Of a stretch of DNA of 63,722 bases, positions 26,517-34,778 are shown piece after piece; within the stretch, counting starts at the first letter, position 1; each line of letters opens with the position of its first letter. Under the pieces are notes generated by a model that had not been told where the DNA came from, made no database searches, and saw only the letters and a list, made by a program, of their open reading frames with translations. The position numbers and the translations under genes were made by a program. The DNA is from Acidobacteriota bacterium (GTDB lineage: Bacteria; Acidobacteriota; UBA6911; RPQK01; JAJDTT01), in contig JAPPLF010000099.1 in NCBI GenBank assembly GCA_028874215.1, forward strand, positions 1-63,722, written 5' to 3'.

Positions 26517-27845
26517 TTATCCGGTCTTGGCCTTGCGGGTGAAATACTCGGCCGTGGCGGGAAATGAACTCAGACGCTGCAACAGGTCGTTTCTGACGCC
26601 CCGAAAGGCGTCCAGATGCTGCGGAGCCACCGGTTTTTCGGGCGGGAATTTGAGCTTGGAGGGATTCCGGTACCGGCCGGTTTGATCCTGGATCCGATAG
26701 TCCAGATGGGGCCCCGTGGAAAGGCCGGTGGATCCGACTCTCCCGATGACGTCCCCCTGCTCCACGCGCTGGCCCCGGCGAACCTGGATCCGGGACAGGT
26801 GCGCGTAGCTGGTGGAATACTGTCCATGGCGGATCTTCACCATCTTCCCGTAGCCCCCTTTGCGGCCGGCGAACGAGACGGTCCCGGAAGCGACCGAGAT
26901 CACCTCGGTGCCGGTGGGGGCGCCGTAATCGACTCCCAGGTGCGGACGGCGGCGCTTCAATATGGGATGGAAACGGGAATAGGAGAAGCCGGAAGTGATG
27001 CGGGGATCGAACCTGAAAGGCACCCGGAGGAACGCTTTCCGCAAGGAGTTCCCCTTCTCGTCGAAGTAGTCCTGCTTGCCCGTCTCCGGATCAGTGAACA
27101 GGCAACCGAACAGACTCCTGTCCATCTGGTCGAACCGGACGGCCAGCACATCGCCGTACTTGACGAACCGGCCGGCCCGATACTTCTTCTCCACCAGCAG
27201 GGTAAGCGAATCTTGAGGTTGCAACTGGGTGAAGTCGAGATCCCAGCCGAGAATATCCAGCACCTTGGAGACGAGGGCGTACTTCTCGCCCTGGGAGATC
27301 AAGGCTTCCGTCAGACTGGTCCGGATCTCCCCGAAGACCCGTTTCTCCTCCAACTGGAAATCGTATTTATGACGAGTCGCCACGTACCGGTCGCGCTCCT
27401 GACGGACGACCAGGTATTCCTCGTCGTCGATGTCGTAGCGGACGCTTCGAAACGATCCGTCGAGTTCCAGCTCCAGAACCAGGCGATTCCCCGGCCGGAC
27501 CCGGTCCAGGTTGTAGACGTCCCGCGTATCCTCCACCAGCCGGTGGATCTCCGAACCCGAAACGTCGAATCCGCGGAGTACGGTCGCCAAAGTGGCGCCG
27601 CGAGGGATGCCGGCCTTTCGAACCGTCACGGGCTCGGGCTCGGGAACCTGGGGTCCGGCGTCGGACACCGTCTCCGGAACCGTCCCGGAAAGCGATCGGC
27701 CCCGCTCGAGGCCGATCCAGTGCCTCTGAAACAGCACCACCACGACCAGCGAAACCGATACCACGGCCAGAAGGCCAAGACCGTACCTGCTCTTTATCGG
27801 ACCCACAGGACTATCCCCTTCGTTGCGAGACCCGGACTCTTCCAC
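26517..27845 (-). CDS. M23 family metallopeptidase (murein hydrolase-like)
   Basis: A 442-residue inner-membrane-anchored protein. One helix at about residues 24-42 (LGLLAVVSVSLVVVVLF) is followed by a periplasmic part with an OapA/LysM-like segment (GATLATVLRGFDVSGSEI) and a C-terminal LytM/M23 domain. Zinc motifs are HLGVDYGAP and GPHLDYRI. The second has Asp where the classical HLH has its second His, so metal binding may be altered. YSTSYAHLSRI is also conserved. Such proteins cleave peptidoglycan cross-bridges or activate amidases. It follows coaD by ten bases. Confidence 0.88.
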   Translation of the reverse strand: MEESGSRNEGDSPVGPIKSRYGLGLLAVVSVSLVVVVLFQRHWIGLERGRSLSGTVPETVSDAGPQVPEPEPVTVRKAGIPRGATLATVLRGFDVSGSEIHRLVEDTRDVYNLDRVRPGNRLVLELELDGSFRSVRYDIDDEEYLVVRQERDRYVATRHKYDFQLEEKRVFGEIRTSLTEALISQGEKYALVSKVLDILGWDLDFTQLQPQDSLTLLVEKKYRAGRFVKYGDVLAVRFDQMDRSLFGCLFTDPETGKQDYFDEKGNSLRKAFLRVPFRFDPRITSGFSYSRFHPILKRRRPHLGVDYGAPTGTEVISVASGTVSFAGRKGGYGKMVKIRHGQYSTSYAHLSRIQVRRGQRVEQGDVIGRVGSTGLSTGPHLDYRIQDQTGRYRNPSKLKFPPEKPVAPQHLDAFRGVRNDLLQRLSSFPATAEYFTRKAKTG

Positions 27846-27855
27846 AGAGATCCCG

Positions 27856-28341
27856 TTATCCGTCCAAAGCGCGCAGACTCGACTCTACGACCTCAGGCAC
27901 CAGGCCGGTGATCTCCCCTCCCAAGGTGTAGACCTCCTTGACCAGGCTGGAACTCAGGTACGAGTACTCGGAGGAAGGCAGCATGAATATGGTTTCGATG
28001 CAAGACTCCATCCTCCGGTTCATCAGGGCCATCTGGAATTCGTATTCGTAATCGGTGACGGCCCGGATGCCGCGGACGATGACCCGGGCACCCTTCTCCA
28101 CTGCGTAACTCACCAAAAGGCCATCGAAAGAATCCACCTTAACATTTGGCCATGACCTGGTGACTTGCCGCAGCATGGCGAGCCTCTTCTCGGCGCTGAA
28201 AAGTGGTTTCTTTTCCAGGTTTTGCAGCACCGCGACGATCACCGTGTCAAAGACGTTCCGGCTTCGGCGGATGATGTCGAGATGACCGTTGGTCACGGGA
28301 TCGAAAGACCCGGGATAGATTGCGATGACCGGCTCAGCCAT
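27856..28341 (-). CDS. coaD: Pantetheine-phosphate adenylyltransferase
   Basis: Fourth step of coenzyme A synthesis, joining AMP from ATP to 4'-phosphopantetheine. The 161-residue protein has YPGSFDPVTNGHLDI with the nucleotidyltransferase T/HxGH-type motif, VIVRGIRAVTDYEYE and SYLSSSLVKEV. In many bacteria coaD directly follows rsmD. Here a sigma-factor gene on the other strand separates them. Confidence 0.96.
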   Translation of the reverse strand: MAEPVIAIYPGSFDPVTNGHLDIIRRSRNVFDTVIVAVLQNLEKKPLFSAEKRLAMLRQVTRSWPNVKVDSFDGLLVSYAVEKGARVIVRGIRAVTDYEYEFQMALMNRRMESCIETIFMLPSSEYSYLSSSLVKEVYTLGGEITGLVPEVVESSLRALDG

Positions 28342-28498
28342 GAGATCCGCATCATGTTACGCAGGCCATGATTGAATGACAACCGCGGCGGGGACAGGCA
28401 GAGCGTCCCGCAGACCGAGGGGAACGGCGCGGCAAGTGCCGCAACAACGGCGCCTTTGCCGCCCATCCGCATGCCCCGGCCAGGTTGCGAAATCGTCG

Positions 28499-28528
28499 TT
28501 GACACCGGCGGAACCGAATCCCTACAAT
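28499..28528 (+). promoter_or_regulatory. Strong sigma-70-type promoter for the sigma factor gene
   Basis: TTGACA (28499-28504), 18-base spacer, TACAAT (28523-28528). It matches the housekeeping consensus at 11 of 12 positions. Predicted start near 28535 leaves an 86-base leader before ATG 28621. It is the closest consensus match I found in the window. Confidence 0.7.
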
Positions 28529-28620
28529 AGCCGACCTGTTTCGCTGCAGGTTTTTCCCACCCCCTGATCGGCCTGCAGCGGCTTGCTAATTTCCGTTTCT
28601 GCGAAGCGGGTGTAGACCGC

Positions 28621-29187
28621 ATGCTGGAACGGGTTTGGCAAAAAAAGTACACCGCTCTTCGCTCCATTGTTCGTAGCTTCCTGTTCGACGACGCACGCGT
28701 CGAGGACATCCTCCAGGACGCTCTTTCCCAGGTGTTAGCCTCGGGGCGGAGCTTTCCTGACGAGTTGGAGACCTACCGCTACCTGCGCCGGTCCGTCTTC
28801 AACGCCAGCATCGACCACTACCGCGCTTCCCGGCGCCGTATCTATCTGCCTCTTCCGGAGGAACCGGGTGAGTTCACGCTTCCGATCCACAACGCTCCCG
28901 CCGACCCCCTCACTCTCCTGCTCCAACGAGAGAGGAAGACTATCCGAGGTGACGTTCTCCGGGAGATCACGCATGCCATGTCCGAGCTTCCGGGCGTTCA
29001 GCAGGAGGCGATCCGGATGATCATGGGCCCGCGGGAAATGAAGCTGAAGGATCTCTGCCGGATCAAGGGAATTCCCTACAGCACGCTACGCAGCCGCATG
29101 CTGGCCGGCGTCGAACGATTGCGCCGCCGGCTCAAGGCCAGGAGCCTCTATCGCGAGTACGTGAACCTGGGTCGAAGGAGGAGGTGA
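28621..29187 (+). CDS. ECF-like RNA polymerase sigma factor
   Basis: A 188-residue sigma-70-family protein. Region 2 is at about residues 15-75 (DDARVEDILQDALSQVL with the acidic-aromatic core-binding pattern, and YLRRSVFNASIDHYRASRRR). Region 4 is at about residues 117-175 (AMSELPGVQQEAIRMI and KLKDLCRIKGIPYSTLRSRMLAGVERLRRRL, the helix-turn-helix). No anti-sigma gene is adjacent on its strand. The end overlaps the convergent rsmD by 56 bases. Expression would start from the near-consensus promoter upstream, which suggests constitutive transcription rather than self-activation. Confidence 0.88.
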   Translation: MLERVWQKKYTALRSIVRSFLFDDARVEDILQDALSQVLASGRSFPDELETYRYLRRSVFNASIDHYRASRRRIYLPLPEEPGEFTLPIHNAPADPLTLLLQRERKTIRGDVLREITHAMSELPGVQQEAIRMIMGPREMKLKDLCRIKGIPYSTLRSRMLAGVERLRRRLKARSLYREYVNLGRRRR

Positions 29188-29794
29188 CAACTTCAGGATC
29201 GACCGCGGACCCGGTTTCATCCGGCCGTCCGCTGCCCGGATCCCGCGGTTCTTCCGGAATCGCGTAGAAGAGAAGCTTGTTGTCGCCGACCCGCACCGTG
29301 CGGGTCCAAGTGATCCGGGGGGACGTTTCCGGACGCGGAGTCTTCTTGAACACCTCCAGGACGATGGTGCTCTCCGGGCGCATCCAGGGCATGGCCGAGA
29401 GCCTCTCCAGAAGCTTGGCGTGGCGTTTGAACTTGTAGGGCGGATCCAGAAAGACGAAGTCGACGGCGGGAGGCCGGAGATTCCTCAGCAGGGTGAAGGA
29501 ATCCTTTTGGTGAATCTCGAATCCCTCCTCCACGCGGCAAAGGGCCAGATTCTTCCGGACCAGCGCCGTGGATTCCCGGAACCGGTCGTTGAAGATCACG
29601 TATCGGGCGCCCCGGCTGATGGCCTCGATTCCCACGGCTCCCGACCCCGTGAACAGGTCGAGCCAGACGGAACCCGGGACCCGGTCGCGAACGACGTTGA
29701 AGAGTGTCTCCCGGGCCCGGTCGGTGGTGGGCCGGATATCGGCCCTGAAACCGGCTAGCCTCTTGCCGCGGAATCTACCGGCGATGATCCTCAT
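29132..29794 (-). CDS. rsmD: 16S rRNA (guanine966-N2)-methyltransferase
   Basis: Rossmann methyltransferase that modifies G966 of 16S rRNA with S-adenosylmethionine. Recognised by MRIIAGRFRGKRL, RPTTDRARETLFN, WLDLFTGSGAVGIEA (cofactor loop) and FVFLDPPYK (catalytic DPPY). At 220 residues it carries about 35 extra C-terminal residues rich in Pro, Asp and Arg that overlap the sigma-factor gene. These are not part of the family core. It follows recG by 16 bases. Confidence 0.95.
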   Translation of the reverse strand: MRIIAGRFRGKRLAGFRADIRPTTDRARETLFNVVRDRVPGSVWLDLFTGSGAVGIEAISRGARYVIFNDRFRESTALVRKNLALCRVEEGFEIHQKDSFTLLRNLRPPAVDFVFLDPPYKFKRHAKLLERLSAMPWMRPESTIVLEVFKKTPRPETSPRITWTRTVRVGDNKLLFYAIPEEPRDPGSGRPDETGSAVDPEVVTSSFDPGSRTRDRGSWP

Positions 29795-29810
29795 GCCCGT
29801 TCCAGCGGAA

Positions 29811-31934
29811 TCAACCGACGTCGAAGAGACCGAACCGGCTCCGCCACTGGTCCGCCAACCGGACCAGTTGGCCCTTGCCCTCTCCCTTGGCGTCTTCGGT
29901 CAGGACGCTGAAATGATCCCGTGCCTCCCGGGCCGCCAACTCCAGCAGGCGGCGGTCCCGGACGATGTTGCCGAACCGGAACTGGGGAATCCCCGACTGC
30001 CGGGTCCCCACGAACTCCCCGGGCCCCCGAATCTCCAGGTCCTTCTCGGCAATGCGGAAGCCGTCGGAAGTCCGGCACATGATATCCAAGCGGCGGAAGG
30101 CATTCTCGGATCGAGCCCCGCCGGTTAAGAGAACGCAGGTCCCCCGGTGGCCACCGCGCCCGATCCGGCCCCGCAACTGATGGAGTTGGGAGAGGCCGAA
30201 ACGTTCGGCATGCTCCACCACCATGACCGTTGCATTGGGAACGTCCAGACCCACCTCCACGACCGTCGTCGCCACCAGAATCTGTATCTTGCCGTCGCGC
30301 AGGGCCTGCATCTGCGCATCTTTCTCCTCACTCTTGAGGCGGCCGTGGATCAGGCCCAGCCCGTAGCCCGGGAACACTTCCCGGAGTTGACCGGCCATCT
30401 CCTCGGCGGCCCGCAGTTCCAGCTTGTCCGATTCCTCGATCAACGGATACACCACGTACGCTTGACGGCCCTGGGCCAGTTCCCGCTTCAGGAGGCCGTA
30501 GACCCGGTCCCGGTCCGGTTCAGAGTAGAGGACCGTCTCGACCGGCCGGCGCCCCGGAGGCAACTCGTCCAGCACCGAGAGGTCCAGGTCGCCGTACACC
30601 GTCAGGGCGAGGCTTCTGGGAATCGGAGTGGCCGTCATGATCAACACGTCGGGTTGATCCCCCTTGCCCATGAGCCGCGACCGTTGCAGCACCCCGAAAC
30701 GGTGTTGCTCGTCGATCACCGCCAGACCCAGGTCCCGAAACCGGACCGGCGCCTCGATCAGGGCGTGAGTCCCGATGACCAGTTGGACGGCGCCCGAACG
30801 GATCTGCTCCAGGATGCCCTGGCGCCGCTTGCCCCGGACCCGTCCCGTGAGCAGCGCCAACCTGTAACCGGTGTCCCGCAGGTATCGCGAAAGCGTCTGG
30901 AAGTGCTGCTCGGCCAGGATCTCCGTCGGCGCCATGAGAGCGGCCTGGAATCCGTTCTCCAGCACCACCACCATGGCCTGGAGGGCGACGATGGTCTTGC
31001 CCGAGCCCACGTCCCCATGGAGCAGCCGTCTCATGACGTTGCCGCTGAGCAGATCGTCGACGATCTCGCCCACCACTCTCTTCTGGGCGGACGTGGGATG
31101 GAAGGGAAGGATCCCCTTCACCACCTCCCGAACCCCATCGTTGATCTCGATCCGACGGGTCTTGGGCAGGGACTCCCGGTCCCGGCGCACCACCTGGAGA
31201 CCCAGGTGAAACAGGAAGAACTCCTCGAAGACGAATCTGCGCTGCGCCGGAGTCGCGCTCGACTCCAGATCCTCCAGGAAAGCCTCCCGCTTCCGGTCTT
31301 CCGGCAGGACGGGGAAATGGAGTTCGCGCCACGCCCGGCGGCGGTCCGGCAGGCCGTGCTTCTCCAGCAACCGGCCGGGAATCGGGTCCTGCGTGTCCCG
31401 CTGCAATTCGGTCACGGCGCGATGGACGATGGTGCGCAGCGACCGGGTCGTCAGTTTTCCCACCCGCCGGTAGATGGGCACGATCCGCCCGGAATGGATG
31501 GCCGAGTCCGACGAGGAAATCACGAGCTCCCATTCCGGGTTCAGGAGCACCGGGCGGAGAGTGTAGTCGTCGCGGCGAACCTGGCCATAGAGAATCAGCC
31601 GCTGTCCGTTGCGGAGGACGTGTTGGAGGTAGGGTTGGTTGAAGAACTTGACCGCAAGCGCTCCCGAACGGTCCTCCACCACCATTTCGAAGATCCGGAC
31701 CTTCTTCATCGGGGTGGAGTAGTTCCCGCAAACGGCGATCTCGCCCTCCACCAGGGCGTCCTCACCGACCCGTAGCTGGTTCACGAGCCGGAAGCTGGAC
31801 CGGTCCTCGTAGCGAAACGGCTTGTAGTTGAGGAGATCCTCGACGGTGCCGATCCGGGCTTTCTGCAGCATGGCGGCCCGGGCCGGCCCCACTCCCTTCA
31901 CGTACTGAACCGGCACATCCAACCGCAGCGGCAT
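29811..31934 (-). CDS. recG: ATP-dependent DNA helicase RecG
   Basis: Branch-migrating helicase that reverses stalled replication forks and processes Holliday junctions. A 707-residue protein: N-terminal wedge/OB domain (VGPARAAMLQKARI, VKFFNQPYL), Walker A GDVGSGKTIVA near residue 308, the DEQH box in VIDEQHRFGVLQR near 406, TATPIPR and QLRGRIGRGGHRG in the C-terminal helicase half. The ATG lies six bases after TAGATT, so the mRNA is probably leaderless. It heads the recG-rsmD pair. Confidence 0.97.
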   Translation of the reverse strand: MPLRLDVPVQYVKGVGPARAAMLQKARIGTVEDLLNYKPFRYEDRSSFRLVNQLRVGEDALVEGEIAVCGNYSTPMKKVRIFEMVVEDRSGALAVKFFNQPYLQHVLRNGQRLILYGQVRRDDYTLRPVLLNPEWELVISSSDSAIHSGRIVPIYRRVGKLTTRSLRTIVHRAVTELQRDTQDPIPGRLLEKHGLPDRRRAWRELHFPVLPEDRKREAFLEDLESSATPAQRRFVFEEFFLFHLGLQVVRRDRESLPKTRRIEINDGVREVVKGILPFHPTSAQKRVVGEIVDDLLSGNVMRRLLHGDVGSGKTIVALQAMVVVLENGFQAALMAPTEILAEQHFQTLSRYLRDTGYRLALLTGRVRGKRRQGILEQIRSGAVQLVIGTHALIEAPVRFRDLGLAVIDEQHRFGVLQRSRLMGKGDQPDVLIMTATPIPRSLALTVYGDLDLSVLDELPPGRRPVETVLYSEPDRDRVYGLLKRELAQGRQAYVVYPLIEESDKLELRAAEEMAGQLREVFPGYGLGLIHGRLKSEEKDAQMQALRDGKIQILVATTVVEVGLDVPNATVMVVEHAERFGLSQLHQLRGRIGRGGHRGTCVLLTGGARSENAFRRLDIMCRTSDGFRIAEKDLEIRGPGEFVGTRQSGIPQFRFGNIVRDRRLLELAAREARDHFSVLTEDAKGEGKGQLVRLADQWRSRFGLFDVG

Positions 31935-31940
31935 CCGGTC

Positions 31941-31946
31941 AATCTA
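31941..31946 (-). promoter_or_regulatory. Predicted -10 of leaderless recG mRNA
   Basis: TAGATT on the minus strand, then six bases (GACCGG) and the ATG. There is no Shine-Dalgarno sequence. Confidence 0.5.
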
Positions 31947-32004
31947 CCACTCCGGTACGGCAGGCACGCCGGGTGCATAGCGAGAGTCGCGGCGCGCTGC
32001 TAAC

Positions 32005-32574
32005 ATGAAGAATGTGAAGCGGATACTCATGGCAGTGCTCTTTCTGCCTCTCCTGGCTTGCGGCAAGAGTCTGGAGCGGCAGATCGTGGACGACCTGAGC
32101 AACATGGACCAGGCCCGGCTCGGCAAGGGGCAGGTCCGCATCGACAAGCTGAGACGGACCGGGAACCACGCCGTCGCCGAGGTGACTCTCAAGACCGCCG
32201 TCAAGCTCATTCGAAAAGACCGCGCGTGGGTCGTCGAAGAGATCCGGCTGGGCGACCGGCGATGGGAAAAGGTGGAGAACATTCTGGCGGCGTTGGCCGA
32301 GGAAAGGTCGCTGCGCACGCGCTCCGACCTGAAGCTGATCGACTCTGCCATCAGCCGTTACCGGCTGGAACGCGGGGAGCTGCCGCCGGCCGGGAGCTAC
32401 CGTGAACTCATGGACCACCTGGCCCCGGAGTACATGCAGCCCACCACCGAGCTGGATGGATGGTTCAACCAGTACGTTTATCGGACCCTGTCGGCCAAGG
32501 ACTACGATCTCCGTTCGGCGGGACCCGACGGGATCGCCCGAACCTCGGATGACGTGACATTGGAGCAACCCTGA
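32005..32574 (+). CDS. Lipoprotein with a GspG-like C-terminal domain
   Basis: A 189-residue lipoprotein with lipobox LLAC (Cys at about residue 19). The N-terminal part after the Cys is charged and unassigned. The C-terminal 75 residues resemble the globular end of type II secretion pseudopilin GspG: DSAISRYRLERGELPP, YRELMDHLAPEY, DGWFNQYVYR and the closing DLRSAGPDGIARTSDDV. No pilin-type N-terminal helix is present, so it would not polymerise like GspG. The -10 candidate TGC-TAACAT overlaps ATG 32005. A leaderless start at GTG 32014 would remove three residues. It is coupled to the next gene by TGATG. Confidence 0.7.
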   Translation: MKNVKRILMAVLFLPLLACGKSLERQIVDDLSNMDQARLGKGQVRIDKLRRTGNHAVAEVTLKTAVKLIRKDRAWVVEEIRLGDRRWEKVENILAALAEERSLRTRSDLKLIDSAISRYRLERGELPPAGSYRELMDHLAPEYMQPTTELDGWFNQYVYRTLSAKDYDLRSAGPDGIARTSDDVTLEQP

Positions 32575-33443
32575 TGCGAAAAGACACCAGTGTTCTGCTC
32601 GCGACTCTGGGACTTTGCCTGGTGCTGCTGGTGGGGTTCTCCCTCTACCGGTCCCTGCCCGGCCGGCTCCCCTGGATTCAGAGCTATCAACAGGCCCTGA
32701 AGCAGGCGCAGCAGGAAGGCAAGCTCGTCCTGGCGTACCTCTATACGGATTGGTGCGGATACTGCAAGAAGATGGAGGCGGAGACCTTCACCGACCAGGC
32801 GGTCATCGACGAGATGTCCGACAGCTACGTCTGGCTCAAGCTCAACGCCGAAACGGACCGTGAGGGCCAGCAACTCCAGGAGAGGTTCAACATCACCGGC
32901 TATCCGGGTCTGATTCTGCTCGACGGCGACGGGCAGGAGATGGAGCGGATCTCGGGTTTCGTCCCGGCGGAAGCATTTCGGCAGCGCGTGGCGGCCGCGG
33001 CAGGCGGCCCGGGGTCCTTCGCCAGCCTCTTGCGAACGGCGAGCCGGGAACCCGATTCCATCGATGTCCAATATCGCCTGGCCGAGGAATACATCGAACG
33101 CCAGGATTTCTCCGCCGCCATCGAACGGCTGCGCCGGGTCATCGAGCTGGATCCTGAGAACAGCTCGGGGAAGGCCGACTTGAGCTACTACTACCTGGCT
33201 CTGAGCCTGGCCTCCCAGGGGAACGAGGAACTGGCGCTCGTGGAACTCGATTCCCTGCAATCCAACTTCCCCGGGAGCGACTACATCGCCGACAGCACTT
33301 TCCTGAGGGGCCAGATCTACTACCACTCAGGGAACCGGGATCAAGCCGAGAAGGTCCTCGCGGCCTACGTGCAGGATTTTCCGGAGCACATCCACGTTTC
33401 CAAGGCCCGCGACATTCTGGCGGAAAGAGAAGAAGCGGAGTAG
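32574..33443 (+). CDS. Thioredoxin-fold protein with TPR repeats
   Basis: A 289-residue exported or membrane-anchored protein. Helix at about residues 8-26, then a thioredoxin-like domain with the active site TDWCGYCKKME (about residue 62) and the cis-Pro in ITGYPGLILLD. From about residue 160 there are two to three tetratricopeptide repeats (VQYRLAEEYIERQDFSAAIERL, YYYLALSLASQGNEELALVEL, FLRGQIYYHSGNRDQAEKVL). It probably acts in the periplasm as a disulfide reductant or chaperone bound through the TPRs. The pair with the upstream lipoprotein overlaps by one base. Confidence 0.85.
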   Translation: MRKDTSVLLATLGLCLVLLVGFSLYRSLPGRLPWIQSYQQALKQAQQEGKLVLAYLYTDWCGYCKKMEAETFTDQAVIDEMSDSYVWLKLNAETDREGQQLQERFNITGYPGLILLDGDGQEMERISGFVPAEAFRQRVAAAAGGPGSFASLLRTASREPDSIDVQYRLAEEYIERQDFSAAIERLRRVIELDPENSSGKADLSYYYLALSLASQGNEELALVELDSLQSNFPGSDYIADSTFLRGQIYYHSGNRDQAEKVLAAYVQDFPEHIHVSKARDILAEREEAE

Positions 33444-33497
33444 GAAACCGGAAGGCGGCGCCGGGACCCCGATCGCCGCGCCCGAGACGATCTCCCT

Positions 33498-34097
33498 CTA
33501 CAACAGGTGCCCGAGCTTTTCCTTCTTGGTCTTCAGGTACTCCTGCGAGACCGGTGAGGGCTCCACGACCAGGGGAACCCGTTCCACCACCTGGAGCCCT
33601 TCGGCCTCCAGGCCGCGAATCTTGGCGGGGTTGTTGGACATGAGGCGAATCCGGGAGATTCCCAATCGGAGGAGCACCACCGCGCAAAAGCGATAGGAGC
33701 GCAGGTCCGCCTCGAAACCCAGCCGGGCGTTGGCCTCCACCGTATCGGCCCCCTGATCCTGGAACTGATACGCGTGAAGTTTGTTGATGAGGCCGATTCC
33801 CCGGCCTTCTTGAAACTGATAGAGCAGGACGCCGCTGCCGGCCTCGGCGATCATCTGAAGGGCCCGTTCCAACTGTTCCCCGCAATCGCAGCGGAGCGAG
33901 TGAAAGATGTCGCCGGTGACGCACTGCGAGTGGATCCGCACCAGGGTGGGCCTCTGGTCACTCAGAGGCTGGCGGACCAGCGCCACCAACTGTTCGTCGT
34001 CTTCCTCGCTTTCGAACCCGTAGATCCGGAACGGTCCGAAACGAGTCGGCAGCGCCGCATTGGGCACCGTATCGAGACTCGCCAGGACCTCACTCAT
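33498..34097 (-). CDS. ribA: GTP cyclohydrolase II
   Basis: First committed step of riboflavin synthesis: opens GTP and releases formate and pyrophosphate. A stand-alone 199-residue enzyme without a fused RibB. Zinc cysteines are in [22 protein letters not shown] and the catalytic stretch is [22 protein letters not shown] is read here as [11 protein letters not shown]. It has its own leaderless-type -10 box (34104-34109) even though only 12 bases separate it from ubiX. Confidence 0.95.
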   Translation of the reverse strand: MSEVLASLDTVPNAALPTRFGPFRIYGFESEEDDEQLVALVRQPLSDQRPTLVRIHSQCVTGDIFHSLRCDCGEQLERALQMIAEAGSGVLLYQFQEGRGIGLINKLHAYQFQDQGADTVEANARLGFEADLRSYRFCAVVLLRLGISRIRLMSNNPAKIRGLEAEGLQVVERVPLVVEPSPVSQEYLKTKKEKLGHLL

Positions 34098-34103
34098 GGG
34101 CTG

Positions 34104-34109
34104 ATAGTA
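34104..34109 (-). promoter_or_regulatory. Predicted -10 of leaderless ribA mRNA
   Basis: TACTAT on the minus strand, six bases (CAGCCC), ATG. It lies right after the ubiX stop codon. Confidence 0.5.
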
Positions 34110-34706
34110 TCACTCCCCGCGGCGAGCGAGTGAACCCGACGGCGTGGCCCAGCGCTTCATTCCCTTGACGGAGATGTCGAAGACATCCAGGGCCCGTCCC
34201 AGGCTGTGGTCCACCAGATCCTGGAGACTTTCGGGATGATGGTAGAAGGAGGGGATGGGCGGGGCGACGATCGCTCCCAGCTCCGCCACTTCCACCAGCC
34301 GCCGGAGATGGCCCAGGTGCAAAGGAGACTCGCGCACCAGCAGCACCAGCGGCCTTCTCTCTTTCAGGGTCACGTCCGCCGCCCGGGTCAGGAGGTCCTT
34401 GGTAATGGAATTGGCCAGGCAGGAGACGGTATGGATCGAGCAGGGGGCGACGATCATGCCCCGGGTCTTGAAGGAACCGCTGGAAATCGCGGCCGCCATG
34501 TCGCCCGGTTCATGGACCACGTCAGCCAGATTCCGCACCTGGTCCAGTTCGTAGCCGGTTTCCAGCTCGACGGTCCTGGGCACGGTCCGGGTGTAGACCA
34601 GGTGAGTCTCCACCTCCGGGACGGCGCGCAGAAGTTCCAGCAGCCGGATCCCGTAGATGGGCGCCGACGCGCCTGACAACCCAACCACCAGTGGACGAGA
34701 ACTCAT
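34110..34706 (-). CDS. ubiX: Flavin prenyltransferase UbiX
   Basis: Attaches a dimethylallyl group to FMN, making the cofactor that UbiD decarboxylases need. A 198-residue flavoprotein with VVGLSGASAPIYGIRLLE at the N-terminus, GSFKTRGMIVAPCSIHTVSCLANSI and RRPLVLLVRESPLHL as family motifs. No ubiD-type gene is in the window. It is followed by ribA (FMN supply), a functional link consistent with a shared cofactor route, and preceded by a radical SAM gene. SD GGAGG is very near its ATG. Confidence 0.94.
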   Translation of the reverse strand: MSSRPLVVGLSGASAPIYGIRLLELLRAVPEVETHLVYTRTVPRTVELETGYELDQVRNLADVVHEPGDMAAAISSGSFKTRGMIVAPCSIHTVSCLANSITKDLLTRAADVTLKERRPLVLLVRESPLHLGHLRRLVEVAELGAIVAPPIPSFYHHPESLQDLVDHSLGRALDVFDISVKGMKRWATPSGSLARRGE

Positions 34707-34778
34707 GCCTCCGCCTTTCGGGTGCGGCGGGTCATGGGAAGGCGTTCACCGTCGGCTCCCCGCCTTTCCAAACGCAAC

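Noticed and set aside
24427-26685. 752-residue plus-strand frame overlapping the esterase
   Set aside because: Arg/Pro/Gly-rich out-of-frame shadow of the alpha/beta hydrolase gene.
28293-28709. 138-residue minus-strand frame before coaD
   Set aside because: It overlaps the sigma promoter and the coaD start and has no family features.
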